Assembly (NCBI RefSeq): GCF_008642275.1
Contig: NZ_CP029189.1
Span: 6,864,001-6,928,000, forward strand
DNA length: 64,000 nt
Source of the DNA: Streptomyces venezuelae
GTDB taxonomy: Bacteria > Actinomycetota > Actinomycetes > Streptomycetales > Streptomycetaceae
Direction of reading: 5' to 3'
The notes under the pieces are model-generated. The model had not been told where the DNA came from, did no database searches, and was given only the letters and a program-made list of their open reading frames with translations. Position numbers and translations under genes: made by a program. This document shows positions 25,585 through 34,393 of this stretch, piece after piece; within the stretch, counting starts at the first letter, position 1, and each line of letters opens with the position of its first letter.

Positions 25585-26673
25585 TCACCTCGGCTGATCC
25601 GCAGGTGGGGTCTCCGGCGGAGGGTGACGTTCCGCTTTCTCGAGGGGCAGCGGTGGCGAGCCGGCGGTGGCGCCGTCGGCCTCCGCCGCGTCGGCGAGTG
25701 CCTCTGCGGCGGCTTCCGCCGCTTTCGCCGCGTCATTCGCGGCCCGGATGGCCAAGTCGTCCGACGCGGATGCTTGGCGGGTGGCGGCCGACTGGGGGAG
25801 GACCTCGCTGAACGCCCGGGTGACGCTCTGGAGAGCGGTGGTGACCTCTCCGGGAATCACCCAGAACGTGTTCCCCGGGCCCTGCGCGAGCTGGGGCAGC
25901 ACCTGGAGGTATTGATAGGCGAGCAGCTTCGGGTCGGGGTCGTTGCGGTGGACGGCCTGGAAGACCTCGTCGATGGCGAGCGCCTGGCCCTCCGCCTTGA
26001 GGATCTCGGCGGTCCGGTTGCCTTCCGCGCGGAGAACCGCGGCCTGCTTCTCGCCTTCGGCGGTGAGGATCTGGGACTGGCGCTGCCCCTCGGCTCCGAG
26101 AATGACGGCCCGCTTGTCCCGCTCGGCCCGCATCTGCTTCTCCATCGCGTCCTTGATGGACTGCGGCGGGTCGATGGCCTTGATCTCCACCCGGTTGACC
26201 CGCAGCCCCCACTTACCGGTGGCGTCGTCGAGCACGCCTCGAAGCTGGTTGTTGATAGTGTCCCGCGAGGTCAGCGTCTTCTCCAGATCCATGGATCCGA
26301 CCACATTGCGCAGCGTGGTGACCGTCAGCTGCTCCACCGCTTGGAGGAAGCTGGCGATCTCGTAAGCGGCCGCACGCGGATCCGTGACCTGGAAGTAGAG
26401 GACGGTGTCGATCTCGACGACCAGGTTGTCCTCGGTGATGACCGGCTGGGGCTTGAACGAGACGACCTGCTCGCGCAGATCGATCACCGGGTACACCCGG
26501 TCGATGTACGGGATGACGACATTGAGTCCGGGCTTCAGGGTTCGGTGGTACCGGCCGAGTCGCTCGACATTACGGGCACGGGCCTGCGGAACGATGCGCA
26601 CGGCCCGGATCACGGTGAAGACCGCGAAGGCCGCGATCAGCAGGCCGGCGATGAGAAACGCCGAAATCTCCAT
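25585..26673 (-). CDS. SPFH/stomatin-like protein (third SPFH system)
   Basis: 362 aa from ATG 26673. An N-terminal transmembrane helix (residues 4-26) is followed by a stomatin/HflK-type SPFH domain with RLGRYHRTLKPGLNVVIPYI and DRVYPVIDLREQVV. The SPFH core includes the conserved segment MEKQMRAERDKRAVILGAEG, then QRQSQILTAEGEKQA. The C-terminal 60 residues are Ala/Glu/Pro-rich and divergent. The gene starts 2 bp after the stop of an NfeD gene, the classic SPFH-NfeD operon. These proteins form large membrane rings associated with protease or lipid-domain control. Confidence 0.9.
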   Translation of the reverse strand: MEISAFLIAGLLIAAFAVFTVIRAVRIVPQARARNVERLGRYHRTLKPGLNVVIPYIDRVYPVIDLREQVVSFKPQPVITEDNLVVEIDTVLYFQVTDPRAAAYEIASFLQAVEQLTVTTLRNVVGSMDLEKTLTSRDTINNQLRGVLDDATGKWGLRVNRVEIKAIDPPQSIKDAMEKQMRAERDKRAVILGAEGQRQSQILTAEGEKQAAVLRAEGNRTAEILKAEGQALAIDEVFQAVHRNDPDPKLLAYQYLQVLPQLAQGPGNTFWVIPGEVTTALQSVTRAFSEVLPQSAATRQASASDDLAIRAANDAAKAAEAAAEALADAAEADGATAGSPPLPLEKAERHPPPETPPADQPR

Positions 26674-26675
26674 GT

Positions 26676-27107
26676 TCACTCCCGGGGGTAGACGAGCGCG
26701 GTGGAGCCCTTGATCTCGATGACGTCGACCGTCGTTCCGGGAGGAATGACCTGCGTCTCGTCGTACGCGCGGGCCGTCCATTCCTCGCCACCGATGCGGA
26801 CCCTGCCGCTCAATCCCGTCACCTCGGCAGTCACGAAAGCGGCTCCTCCGACCAGGGCTTCCACACCGAAGCGCTCGCCCTCCCGTGGCATGAGGCGACG
26901 CATGGCCACCGGGCGCACGAACACCACGCCGACCGTCGCCACGAGTGTGAATGCCAGGAACTGCCACGGGAGGGGCAGCCCGATCGCAGCGAGGACCGCG
27001 GTGACCAGCGCTGCGCCACCGAGCAGCCCGAGCGCGGCGGTGAGGGTGAAGATCTCCGCCACACCCAACAGAACCGCGGTGATCAACCAGATCAGCCAGG
27101 GGTCCAT
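26676..27107 (-). CDS. NfeD-like membrane protein
   Basis: 143 aa. ATG 27107 is chosen for GGGAGG 8 bases upstream. It has two or three transmembrane helices in the first 75 residues (WLIWLITAVLLGVAEIFTLT ... LGLLGGAALVTAVLAAIG). An OB-fold NfeD domain follows (about 85-143, VTGLSGRVRIGGEEWTARAY ... IPPGTTVDVIEIKGSTALVY). It is the first gene of an operon with the SPFH protein 25585-26673. This is the short NfeD1b type lacking the ClpP-like protease domain. Confidence 0.9.
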   Translation of the reverse strand: MDPWLIWLITAVLLGVAEIFTLTAALGLLGGAALVTAVLAAIGLPLPWQFLAFTLVATVGVVFVRPVAMRRLMPREGERFGVEALVGGAAFVTAEVTGLSGRVRIGGEEWTARAYDETQVIPPGTTVDVIEIKGSTALVYPRE

Positions 27108-27336
27108 CGCCTGCGCCTCCCGATGGAGAAAAGAGAATGCCACATACAACTCTTTTCCGACATTTTACCCGGTTTGATCGGATGGAATCGGATTCGGACT
27201 CCTGGTCACCAATTCAAGATCGCTGCTCTGTTCGGCGAACCGATCGAGAGCCTCTTCAGCCCCGACGAGCAAACGGACTGACCGCCGGTTGCGGCAGTGG
27301 CTGCGCGCGGGGCTCCGGCGGCGTTGACGCGCGTAG

Positions 27337-27492
27337 TTGCCCGGCAGGCCGCTGCCGACGAGCAGGCCCGCGGCCGCGTACGACTCGAAGGCCTGCGGAT
27401 TGCGGCTACTCGTGCGGGGATGGGGCACGGTAACGGCGTTGATCGGGCTCGGTTTCACCGCCGTAGGTATCGTGCTCCTCGTCCGTGCCTGA
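27337..27492 (+). CDS. Possible 51-aa single-helix membrane protein
   Basis: From TTG 27337, directly preceded by a stop, to the stop at 27490. The C-terminal 28 residues form a convincing hydrophobic helix (LLVRGWGTVTALIGLGFTAV, then GIVLLVRA). There is no good ribosome site and the first 20 residues look unremarkable, so this may be a remnant. The surrounding 27108-27640 has no other supportable gene. Confidence 0.3.
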   Translation: MPGRPLPTSRPAAAYDSKACGLRLLVRGWGTVTALIGLGFTAVGIVLLVRA

Positions 27493-27640
27493 CCTCCGAT
27501 CAGACCGACGGCCGCTCCAGCGCAGGGGTGCACCAGCCCGTGCTGACGCAGCTTCCCCGACAGCAGCCCCGATCGCCGTGATCACACACTGCTCTCGCAG
27601 TCTGCAGGCGAGCTCGGCTGCTACGGACGGCTTGTCCACC

Positions 27641-28120
27641 TCAACGGCGGTCTGCGGAATCCGAGGGCGTGATCAGGTACCGCATGACCGCGGTGGCGGA
27701 CACCACCCCGAGCATCCTGGCCTCCTTGTCGTCGACCTGTTCCACAACGGGCACGAGCGGGATCCGTCTGCGAGCCATTACGGCGGCGATCTGGGCGGCG
27801 GTTGCATCAGGTCCCACACACCGCGGGCCGAATCCGCGACGCGGCAGCCAGTCCCCGACGGTCTGCTCCTCGAGGCTGGCGGCCAGCCGTTCCGACGGCT
27901 CGTCCCGAAGGACGGCCGCGCGCAGCGGGTCGTCCAGAGCCGGTTCGGGCACGAGCTGCCGCACGAGCTCGGAGACAGGAACCACGGCGTACGGCATCCC
28001 GTGCCCATCGACTACGAGCAGCGCCGGGAGGCTGTGCTCGGTCAGCAGCCGAATCGCGGCGTTCGCGCTTTCGTCCGTTGTGACGGACGCGTAAGGGGTG
28101 GCGAGGTCACGCGCGGACAC
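27641..28120 (-). CDS. CBS-pair protein coupled to the CPA1 antiporter
   Basis: 159 aa. The GTG at 28120 has a perfect AGGAGG at 28132-28127, six bases away; this decides against the ATG 18 bases earlier. Two CBS motifs are visible: ARDLATPYASVTTDESANAA with IRLLTEHSLPALLVVDGHG, and GPDATAAQIAAVMARRRIPL with VPVVE. CBS pairs bind adenine nucleotides (AMP, ATP, c-di-AMP in some families). The gene overlaps the end of the antiporter gene by 14 bases, so it is likely co-translated and may regulate that antiporter in response to nucleotide or ionic state. Confidence 0.85.
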   Translation of the reverse strand: MSARDLATPYASVTTDESANAAIRLLTEHSLPALLVVDGHGMPYAVVPVSELVRQLVPEPALDDPLRAAVLRDEPSERLAASLEEQTVGDWLPRRGFGPRCVGPDATAAQIAAVMARRRIPLVPVVEQVDDKEARMLGVVSATAVMRYLITPSDSADRR

Positions 28121-29348
28121 GAGGGGCCTCCTGGCCATCGGCGGGCGCTCCGGTCGGCGCGCCGCCGGGGATCCCTGCGATGTCCTCGACGTGGAAGAGC
28201 CGGGCCACGGGGACGTCGGTGCTGCTGTGCGCGACGATCGAGAAGGCGATGCACACCGCGATGAGTGTGTACGCCTGTTCGCCCTGGGGGATGCCCGCCT
28301 GGAGGACGAGCAGCCCGTACACGACCGAGGCGAAGCCCTTGGGTCCGAACCAGGCGGCGACCAGCTTCTCCCGGCGCTCCAGCCGCGTACCGAGCAGTGA
28401 CAGGAGGAGCGAGGCCGGCCGGATCAGGAAGATCGCCAACAGGACGGCCACGTATCCGCCCACGGACAGGTCGCCGAACAACTGCGGGGTCAGCAGGGCG
28501 CCGAAGACCAACAGCGCCGCGAACTTCGCCAGTTCTGCCATCGACTCGCCCAAGGCTTCGAAGGCGACCTTGGGCTCCGGCGAGACCGTGGCGAGAACCG
28601 CGCCGGCGGAGAAGGCCGCGAGGTAGGGGTTGGCGTGAGTGAGGTGACAGAGCCCGTAGAGGATGATGCCGGTGGCGAGCGGCAGCAGCGGTTGCAGCTT
28701 CGGCTCGGCGCCCAGCAACCGGAGCCGGAGGAGGCCGGCCACGAGCAGTGGCAGGAGGACTCCGAACGCGAGACCGAGGCCCAGCTCCAGGCCGATCATG
28801 CCGATGGACGCCTCGGAGTGGGCGGCCGTCGGTCCGGCAGCGGCGATGAGGACCAGGACGACGGGCAGAGCCAGTCCGTCGTTGATCCCGCTTTCCACAT
28901 TCAGCAGTTGTCGGAGCTTGGCCGGAACTTCCTTCCGTCCCACGATGGCCGAGGCGAAGACCGGGTCGGTGGGCGCCAGCACGGCGCCCACCAGGAACGA
29001 TGTCGTCCAGTCCATGCCTGCGACGTAATGGGTCACCAGCGCCATGCCGACCATTGCAAGGGGCATGCCCAGGCCCAGCGCACGGGCCGGGTTCTTCCAG
29101 TTCTCCCGGAGTTTGGGGAACGAGACGTGCATGCCGTCGGTGAACAGCACGGCGAACAGCGCCAAGTCGGCCGTGACGGCGACTATTTCACTGTCGGCGG
29201 TGATGTGCACCAGGCCGAGGAACCCGTCACTGACCAGCGCTCCGCCCAACAGGAAGAGAAGCGAAGTGGAAAGTACGGTTCGGGCGGCGAGCCCGGACAG
29301 CAGCACCGCCACAAGCAGTGCCACGCCGAATACGGCAACAAGAACCAT
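28107..29348 (-). CDS. CPA1-family cation:proton antiporter
   Basis: 413 aa from ATG 29348. The frame stays open upstream, but that part is the conserved leader and lacks a good start. It has about 12 hydrophobic helices and the NhaP/CPA1 signature LNVESGINDGLALPVVLVLI (about residues 148-167), including the ion-binding Asn-Asp. GAVLAPTDPVFASAIVG precedes it. It exchanges Na+ or K+ for H+. It is translationally coupled to a CBS-pair gene. Its leader carries the same 26-bp element as the nhaA leader, although the two proteins belong to different families. Confidence 0.9.
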   Translation of the reverse strand: MVLVAVFGVALLVAVLLSGLAARTVLSTSLLFLLGGALVSDGFLGLVHITADSEIVAVTADLALFAVLFTDGMHVSFPKLRENWKNPARALGLGMPLAMVGMALVTHYVAGMDWTTSFLVGAVLAPTDPVFASAIVGRKEVPAKLRQLLNVESGINDGLALPVVLVLIAAAGPTAAHSEASIGMIGLELGLGLAFGVLLPLLVAGLLRLRLLGAEPKLQPLLPLATGIILYGLCHLTHANPYLAAFSAGAVLATVSPEPKVAFEALGESMAELAKFAALLVFGALLTPQLFGDLSVGGYVAVLLAIFLIRPASLLLSLLGTRLERREKLVAAWFGPKGFASVVYGLLVLQAGIPQGEQAYTLIAVCIAFSIVAHSSTDVPVARLFHVEDIAGIPGGAPTGAPADGQEAPRVRA

Positions 29349-29379
29349 GGCAGAAGCCCCCTGGTCTTCGAAGAGAGTT

Positions 29380-29415
29380 GTCCCCTGATCGCCGACCAGA
29401 CTTCCCGGCACGCCG
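29380..29415 (-). promoter_or_regulatory. Conserved leader element upstream of the CPA1 antiporter
   Basis: On the minus strand, 29415-29390 read CGGCGTGCCGGGAAGTCTGG then TCGGCG, 42-67 bases before the antiporter ATG. This is the same element as at 12825-12800 before nhaA, with one mismatch, followed in both by a G-rich run (AGGGG). Here CGGC-GU-GCCG could form an extra hairpin. A possible promoter (TATAAAG) lies about 20 bp upstream at 29427-29421, which would place the element in the transcribed leader. Confidence 0.55.
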
Positions 29416-29553
29416 TGCGCTACTTTATACGACTCTTACGAGTCCTTGGCGAGATCCTGACGGCAGTCCAGGACCGAAATCGTTGCCGGACTCCGGCAGG
29501 CTGACGAGGGGATGACGCTGCCTATCGTGGGCAGTCTCATCGGAGAGGTATCT

Positions 29554-29709
29554 ATGAACCGAAGCCCTGCCCGCCTTGCCCTCTCCGTGGCGAGGCGTCT
29601 CCTGCGCCCCTTGGCCGGCGCCGAGCCCGCCGGGCGCACTGCGCTGCGTGAGAAGCAGGCGGCCCGGCCGCATGTCTCCGCGGCTTCGAACCTGGCAGGT
29701 GGCCGATGA
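29554..29709 (+). CDS. 51-aa protein, shortened relative of the 105-aa family
   Basis: From ATG 29554 with GGAGAGG at 29541-29547; an upstream ATG at 29512 has no comparable site. The start context (GAGAGGTAtctATGAAC) resembles that of the 105-aa gene at 10725 (GAGAGGTAcccATGAAC). The protein (PLAGAEPAGRTALREKQAAR) loosely matches LLAGWAPPGLRAREVRK there, but the later membrane segments are absent. Its stop overlaps the next ATG (ATGA). It may now act mainly to couple translation of the next gene. Confidence 0.45.
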   Translation: MNRSPARLALSVARRLLRPLAGAEPAGRTALREKQAARPHVSAASNLAGGR

Positions 29710-29933
29710 CCGCGAGGACCCGCACCCGTCTGCGTGCCTGGTTGGTCAGAAATGCCGCCGAATTCCGCATGGGGGTACTGCTCGTGGCCGTGGGTGCCCC
29801 CGTGTCCATCTCGGGCGCTGTGCTGTACGTCCTGCCCGGACCCGGCTTTCCCGTGCTCCTGATCGGGCTGGCCTGCCTGGTCACGGGGCTCGTCATGGTG
29901 GGAGCGAACGCCTCGCGGCGCAGCCGCCGCTGA
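29706..29933 (+). CDS. 75-aa two-helix membrane protein next to the CPA1 antiporter
   Basis: 75 aa, the same length as its paralogue 11039-11266. The signature is VGAPVSISGAVLYVLPGPGF, then PVLLIGLACLVTGLVMVGAN, then a basic tail (SRRSRR). It has two hydrophobic helices. It overlaps the previous gene by 4 bases. It is divergent from the CPA1 antiporter at 28107-29348, whereas the paralogue is convergent with NhaA. Function unknown; the context suggests ion or envelope homeostasis. Confidence 0.65.
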   Translation: MTARTRTRLRAWLVRNAAEFRMGVLLVAVGAPVSISGAVLYVLPGPGFPVLLIGLACLVTGLVMVGANASRRSRR

Positions 29934-29952
29934 TCTTGTGTGAGGGGTGGCC

Positions 29953-30459
29953 CTATGCGATCCGTCGCGGCGGCACCTCCTCGAGGCGCACGAACGGGAT
30001 CTCGGCCCCAGCGCGGCGGAAGGCTTCATCGGTGCCGTCCACGTCGAAGGCCAGGTAACGGCACAGGGCAAGGGCGGCACGCGGGTGCCGCGCCGCGTAC
30101 TCCGCCATGATCGAGGCGCCGTCATCAGGGGACACAAAGTGGGCGTTGACCGGATAGAACGTCCGGCCGACCTGGATGGTCACCTTTGGGATGTGCCGGA
30201 GGTTCCGGTACCACTGGGCACGCACACCGAAGCCCGATGCGACCGTCCACGTGCCGCGCCCACGATCGTGGGTCACGACTTCCAGGCACACCTCGCGCGT
30301 TTCCCCGGACACCAGACCGGTGTGTTGGAGCACGAGCAGCCGTTTGCCGAAGACGGGCCCCAGTCCGATGCGGAAGAGGAGGAGCGGGAGCCGGGCGATG
30401 CGCCGCTTCCATCCGGTCGGCGGGGCCGGGTGGTCCCGGAGGCGGGGCGGCCTTCTCAT
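29953..30459 (-). CDS. Deazaflavin (F420)-dependent nitroreductase family protein
   Basis: 168 aa from ATG 30459 with GAGGAGG nine bases upstream. It resembles the Ddn/AclJ split-barrel family: LVLQHTGLVSGETREVCLEV, VASGFGVRAQWYRNLRHIPK and VTIQVGRTFYPVNA are the family's characteristic strands, including the WYRNL segment near the F420 site. These enzymes reduce quinones, nitro compounds or other acceptors with F420H2. It converges on the small-protein pair 29554-29933. The substrate cannot be named. Confidence 0.8.
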   Translation of the reverse strand: MRRPPRLRDHPAPPTGWKRRIARLPLLLFRIGLGPVFGKRLLVLQHTGLVSGETREVCLEVVTHDRGRGTWTVASGFGVRAQWYRNLRHIPKVTIQVGRTFYPVNAHFVSPDDGASIMAEYAARHPRAALALCRYLAFDVDGTDEAFRRAGAEIPFVRLEEVPPRRIA

Positions 30460-30664
30460 CCGGCGGAACCTCCTCGGGTACGCGGGGGGAGCGGGACACT
30501 CGCAGCGGGTAGGTAACAGTTCAATGGGGAAGTGCTTTGGACACAGAAGTTTTGCATAGGCTAAACCTGGCAGGTGGCGGGGGGATCCTTCAACCTCTCA
30601 CCGAGGTGTCGGTCAACGGTGTTCCCCTTCGTCGCCCAGTTCGTACGAGGCACCGGAGCGCGTC

Positions 30665-31735
30665 ATGGATCCCGACCAGTCACTCTCGGCAACAGCCGGA
30701 ACCACCCTGCGGGTGCTGCCGTTCGGCGTGATGGGTGTCGTCGCGGTGGCCGACGTGACGGCGGGTCCCGGCGTCGGCCTTCTTCCCCTGGTCTCGCTGG
30801 GGCCCGCCTTCGCAGGCCTGGCCGGGGGGTGGCGCCGGACCGCGGCGGTCGGGGTCCTCGCCCTCGGCCTGTGTCTCGGGCTCGGGCTGTACGACGGTCT
30901 CTTCGACAGTCGGCGCGGCTACACGGCGATGGCGGCGGTCGTGGGCGTGACCGTGGCCGGAGTGGCCGCGGCGGTGATGCGCCGCCGCAGGGAGGACGAG
31001 CTCGCGAGCGTCCGTTCGATCGCGGAAGTCGCCCAGCGCGTCCTGCTCCGGCCCGTGCCCCGGCTGGCCGGACATGTGCGCGCGGCGGTGTCGTACACCT
31101 CCGCCGTCGCGGAGGCGCGGATCGGCGGGGACCTCTACGAGGTGGTGCAGGTGGCCGGCGGCGTGCGGGTGATCATCGGCGATGTACAGGGCAAGGGGTT
31201 GGAGGCGGTGGAGACGGCCGCGACTGTTCTCGGGGCATTCCGGGAGGCCGCGTACAACGAGCCGGACCTGTCGGCTGTCGGTGACCGTGTCGAGTGCGCC
31301 GTCCGCCGTGCCGTCGATATGGAGGGCGACGGTGAGAAGTTCGTGACCGCCTTGCTGGCCGAGATCACGGAAGACCGGGGGACGGTGTTCGTGAACTATG
31401 GCCACACCCCCGCCCTGGTGGTCCGCCGTGACCGGGAGACCTTCTTCGCCCATCCACCTGAGCACGCCTTGCCTCTGGGGCTCACCGGCGACGGTGAACG
31501 GCCGACGCCGTACCAGGTCGATTTCGGTCCCGGAGATCAGCTCCTGCTCTACACCGACGGAGTCACCGAGGCTCGTGGGCCGAGCGGATCCTTCTATCCG
31601 CTGCGGGAGCGCACGGCACTTCTGGCGGACCGTGACCCGCAGGAAGCGCTGGATGCCCTGCGCGCAGACGTCGTGTCCCATGCCGGCGGTCCCCTGCACG
31701 ACGACGCCGCCATGCTGCTCCTGCGCTGCCGGTAG
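30665..31735 (+). CDS. Membrane PP2C/SpoIIE-type serine phosphatase
   Basis: 356 aa from ATG 30665 with GGAG six bases upstream. The N-terminal 105 residues form three or four membrane helices. A linker helix leads to an RsbU/SpoIIE phosphatase domain (about 125-356) with metal-binding motifs GGDLYEVV (154-161), GDVQGKG (172-178), LYTDGVTEARG (about 296) and DDAAMLLLR near the end. Such proteins dephosphorylate anti-anti-sigma factors in stress-sigma partner switching. No sensor domain beyond the membrane part is visible. It is followed by a MarR regulator 44 bp downstream. Confidence 0.88.
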   Translation: MDPDQSLSATAGTTLRVLPFGVMGVVAVADVTAGPGVGLLPLVSLGPAFAGLAGGWRRTAAVGVLALGLCLGLGLYDGLFDSRRGYTAMAAVVGVTVAGVAAAVMRRRREDELASVRSIAEVAQRVLLRPVPRLAGHVRAAVSYTSAVAEARIGGDLYEVVQVAGGVRVIIGDVQGKGLEAVETAATVLGAFREAAYNEPDLSAVGDRVECAVRRAVDMEGDGEKFVTALLAEITEDRGTVFVNYGHTPALVVRRDRETFFAHPPEHALPLGLTGDGERPTPYQVDFGPGDQLLLYTDGVTEARGPSGSFYPLRERTALLADRDPQEALDALRADVVSHAGGPLHDDAAMLLLRCR

Positions 31736-31779
31736 TGGGGCGCTCGTCGGCGTGGTGCGGTCGAGCGGTACAAAGAGAT

Positions 31780-32307
31780 ATGACCGATCACCCGCGGCCC
31801 GCTGCCGCCAGTAGTGACGAACCCGATTTCGACGACGTCACCCGCGCTGTACTGACCGCGTCCCGGTTGCTCGTCGCGGTGTCGGCGCGGTCGCTGGCGG
31901 CCATGGAGGACAATGTCACGGTTCCCCAGTTCCGTATGCTCGTCGTCCTCGCCACCCGGGGGGCGACGAAGCTCGTCGTCCTCGCGGACCAGCTCGGTGT
32001 GAGCCCGTCCACGGCCATGCGGATGGTCGACCGGTTGATCACCGCCGGTCTGGCCGATCGCCGGCACAACCCCGACAATCGCCGGGAGACGATACTGACC
32101 GTCACAGACAGCGGGCGGCGGCTCGTCGAGGACGTGACCGCCCGCCGCCGGGCCGAGATCGCGGTGATCGTCGAGCGGATGGAGCCCGCCCAGCGCTCGG
32201 CTCTGGTCACCGCCCTGACCGCGTTCAGCGAAGCCGGGGGTGAGCCGCCGGTGACCCATCCGGACGTCCTGCCGCATCCCCTCGGCTGGACCGACCCCCC
32301 TCGCTGA
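31780..32307 (+). CDS. MarR family transcriptional regulator
   Basis: 175 aa from ATG 31780. It has a winged helix-turn-helix: VPQFRMLVVLATRGATKLVV, LADQLGVSPSTAMRMVDRLI, then TAGLADRRHNPDNRRETILT, with the conserved wing D-x-R-R motif. The N-terminal 15 residues are disordered and acidic. It is on the same strand as the phosphatase just upstream. The target and ligand are unknown. No palindromic operator was obvious in the 44-bp gap. Confidence 0.85.
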   Translation: MTDHPRPAAASSDEPDFDDVTRAVLTASRLLVAVSARSLAAMEDNVTVPQFRMLVVLATRGATKLVVLADQLGVSPSTAMRMVDRLITAGLADRRHNPDNRRETILTVTDSGRRLVEDVTARRRAEIAVIVERMEPAQRSALVTALTAFSEAGGEPPVTHPDVLPHPLGWTDPPR

Positions 32308-32349
32308 CCGGAAGAGCGCCTTGCGCGGAGGCGCTCCGTCCCCGCCTCC

Positions 32350-34185
32350 TCATCTGAACCAGGCATGGGTGGACAGCTCGGGGTTCAGCCCGTGGGCGGC
32401 CCGCCCGAGCAGTACCGCCGAGGAGACGAGCCCGACATGGCTCAACCCCTGGGGGAAGTTCCCGAGGAATGCTCCGGTACCGGGATCGATCTGCTCCGGA
32501 AGCAGTCCTAGTTCGTTCGCGTGGGAGCACAGGCGCTCGAAGAGAGCTGCGGCCTCTTCGACCCGCCCCTGCCCGACCAGGTTGTCCACGAGCCAGAAGC
32601 TGCAAAGAAGAAAAGCTCCTTCCGTCCCTCCCACGCCGTCGGGCGATTCCTCGGGCAGGTAGCGGTACAGCAGCCCGCCACCGGCATCCAGTCGCGCGAC
32701 TATGGCCCGGCAGGTCGCAGCCATCTTGGGATGATCGGCGGGCAGCACGCGGCGCAGCGGCAGGGCCAGTAGTGAGGCGTCCAGGCCGCTGCCCGGCCCC
32801 AAGTGCTCAGTCAGCGTACACATCTGCGGGTCCCACGCATCGGTGAGGATGCGCCGGGTGATGGTCAGGGCGTCCTGCTCCCAGCGGAGGGGGTCACCTG
32901 GCAGGCGCAGCCGTCGGGACAGCCTTGCCGCGCGATCCAGGGCGACCTGGCACATGGCGGCCGAGTAGGTGAAGGGTCGTGGCGGCGCGCGTACCTCCCA
33001 GATGCCGTGGTCGGGACGGGCCCAGGCGTCCCGGCTCGCCTCCGCCAGGGCCCGCAGCCGCCCCCACAGGCCGGGAGCGAAGGTTCCGCCGGTGGCAGCC
33101 CATTGGAAGGCGCAGTCGAGAACCTCCCCGAACACGTCGTGCTGGACCTGGTAGGAGGCGTCGTTGCCCCAGCGCACCGGTGCTGAGTCCCGATATCCCG
33201 ACAGCAGAGGGTCCACGATTTCGCGCGGCGCCGCATGGCCGTCGATGTCGTACACGACGAGCGGGCTCCCCGGAGTGTCCACGGCTTCCAGCACCCAGGT
33301 GAGAAACCCGCCGGCTTCCTCGGGCAGGCCGATCCTGCGCAGTGCGAAGACCGTGTACGCGGCGTCGCGCACCCAGGCGTATCGATAGTCCCAGTTGCGG
33401 TCGCCGCCGATTCGCTCAGGGAGGGACGAGGTAGCAGCTGCGACGATCGCCCCGTTGGCGAAGTGGTCGAGGAGCTTCAGTGTGATCGCGGACCGGTGAA
33501 CCAGGTCCTTGCGGGGAACCTCCAGGTGGAGAGCGGCGCTCCAGCGGCGCCACACCAGTACGGTGTCCGCAAAGGGGTCCGCTGCCGTCGGTGCTCCGGC
33601 ACCCGGCTCCCACTGGAGAGCGACCCAAAACCGGTCTCCCGCACGCAGCCGCAGCACAGCAGGCCAGGCAGCCAGCGGCCGCGACCAGCGCAGCGCGACC
33701 TCGACCCGTTGTCCGGGGCAGGAAAGCCGCAGGCCGTCTCCGGTGGGATGTACGGTGGCACCACCGCGCGGCTCCAGGCTCAGGCTGATCTCGGGCCGCC
33801 CGTGCAGTACCTCCACCATCCGCAGGAAGGTCCCGGTCCCCGCGGGGGCCTCCTCCTCCAGCACCGCTCCGGCGCGCAGGAGCATGCCGTCCGTGATCCG
33901 TACCGTCCCTGCCGGCGAACGAATCTCTGTGACGAGAACGGCGGTGCCGGGCAGGTAGCGCTGTCGCCCTTCCTCAGCCGCCGCTACGACGAGCCGGAAC
34001 TCCCCGCCCGCTTGTCGATCGAGCAAGGGGCACACCAGCGGAGGCGAATCGAATCTCGGGACGCACAGAAACCCGACCGAGCCGTCGCGTGCCACCAGGG
34101 CGCACGTGGCTCCGTCCCCGACCAGGCCGTGCTCCTCAATGGGCGGGTACCCCTCCACCTGATGGAGCGGACGCCAGTCACCCAT
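32350..34185 (-). CDS. Glycoside hydrolase family 15 (trehalase/glucoamylase-like)
   Basis: 611 aa. The N-terminal beta-sandwich domain (about residues 1-210, with IEEHGLVGDGATCALVARDG, then SVGFLCVPRFDSP) is followed by an (alpha/alpha)6 catalytic domain. Family signatures: GGDRNWDYRYAWVRDAAYTV (about 258-277), HGIWEVR with a candidate catalytic Glu near 395, and LLPEQIDP with the second Glu near 562. Actinomycete members with this architecture are often trehalases; glucoamylase-type activity is also possible. Trehalose hydrolysis would fit the osmolyte theme. It converges on the MarR gene. Confidence 0.88.
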   Translation of the reverse strand: MGDWRPLHQVEGYPPIEEHGLVGDGATCALVARDGSVGFLCVPRFDSPPLVCPLLDRQAGGEFRLVVAAAEEGRQRYLPGTAVLVTEIRSPAGTVRITDGMLLRAGAVLEEEAPAGTGTFLRMVEVLHGRPEISLSLEPRGGATVHPTGDGLRLSCPGQRVEVALRWSRPLAAWPAVLRLRAGDRFWVALQWEPGAGAPTAADPFADTVLVWRRWSAALHLEVPRKDLVHRSAITLKLLDHFANGAIVAAATSSLPERIGGDRNWDYRYAWVRDAAYTVFALRRIGLPEEAGGFLTWVLEAVDTPGSPLVVYDIDGHAAPREIVDPLLSGYRDSAPVRWGNDASYQVQHDVFGEVLDCAFQWAATGGTFAPGLWGRLRALAEASRDAWARPDHGIWEVRAPPRPFTYSAAMCQVALDRAARLSRRLRLPGDPLRWEQDALTITRRILTDAWDPQMCTLTEHLGPGSGLDASLLALPLRRVLPADHPKMAATCRAIVARLDAGGGLLYRYLPEESPDGVGGTEGAFLLCSFWLVDNLVGQGRVEEAAALFERLCSHANELGLLPEQIDPGTGAFLGNFPQGLSHVGLVSSAVLLGRAAHGLNPELSTHAWFR

Positions 34186-34393
34186 CGCTGACCGCTGCTT
34201 CGGCCAGACCGACCTCGCGCGGTGGTGGCGTGTGGATGAAGGCGACGTGCGGACTCCATTGCGCTGTCGTCGGCCGCGTCGTCCGCCCGCTCGGAGACGT
34301 CCCCGCCAGCCCTCCGGAGGGAGCGGCGCACGAGCTCGGACCAGCGCTGGTGGGCACGGGTCTCACCTCCTCGTTGAGCACGCTCTACCCAGG

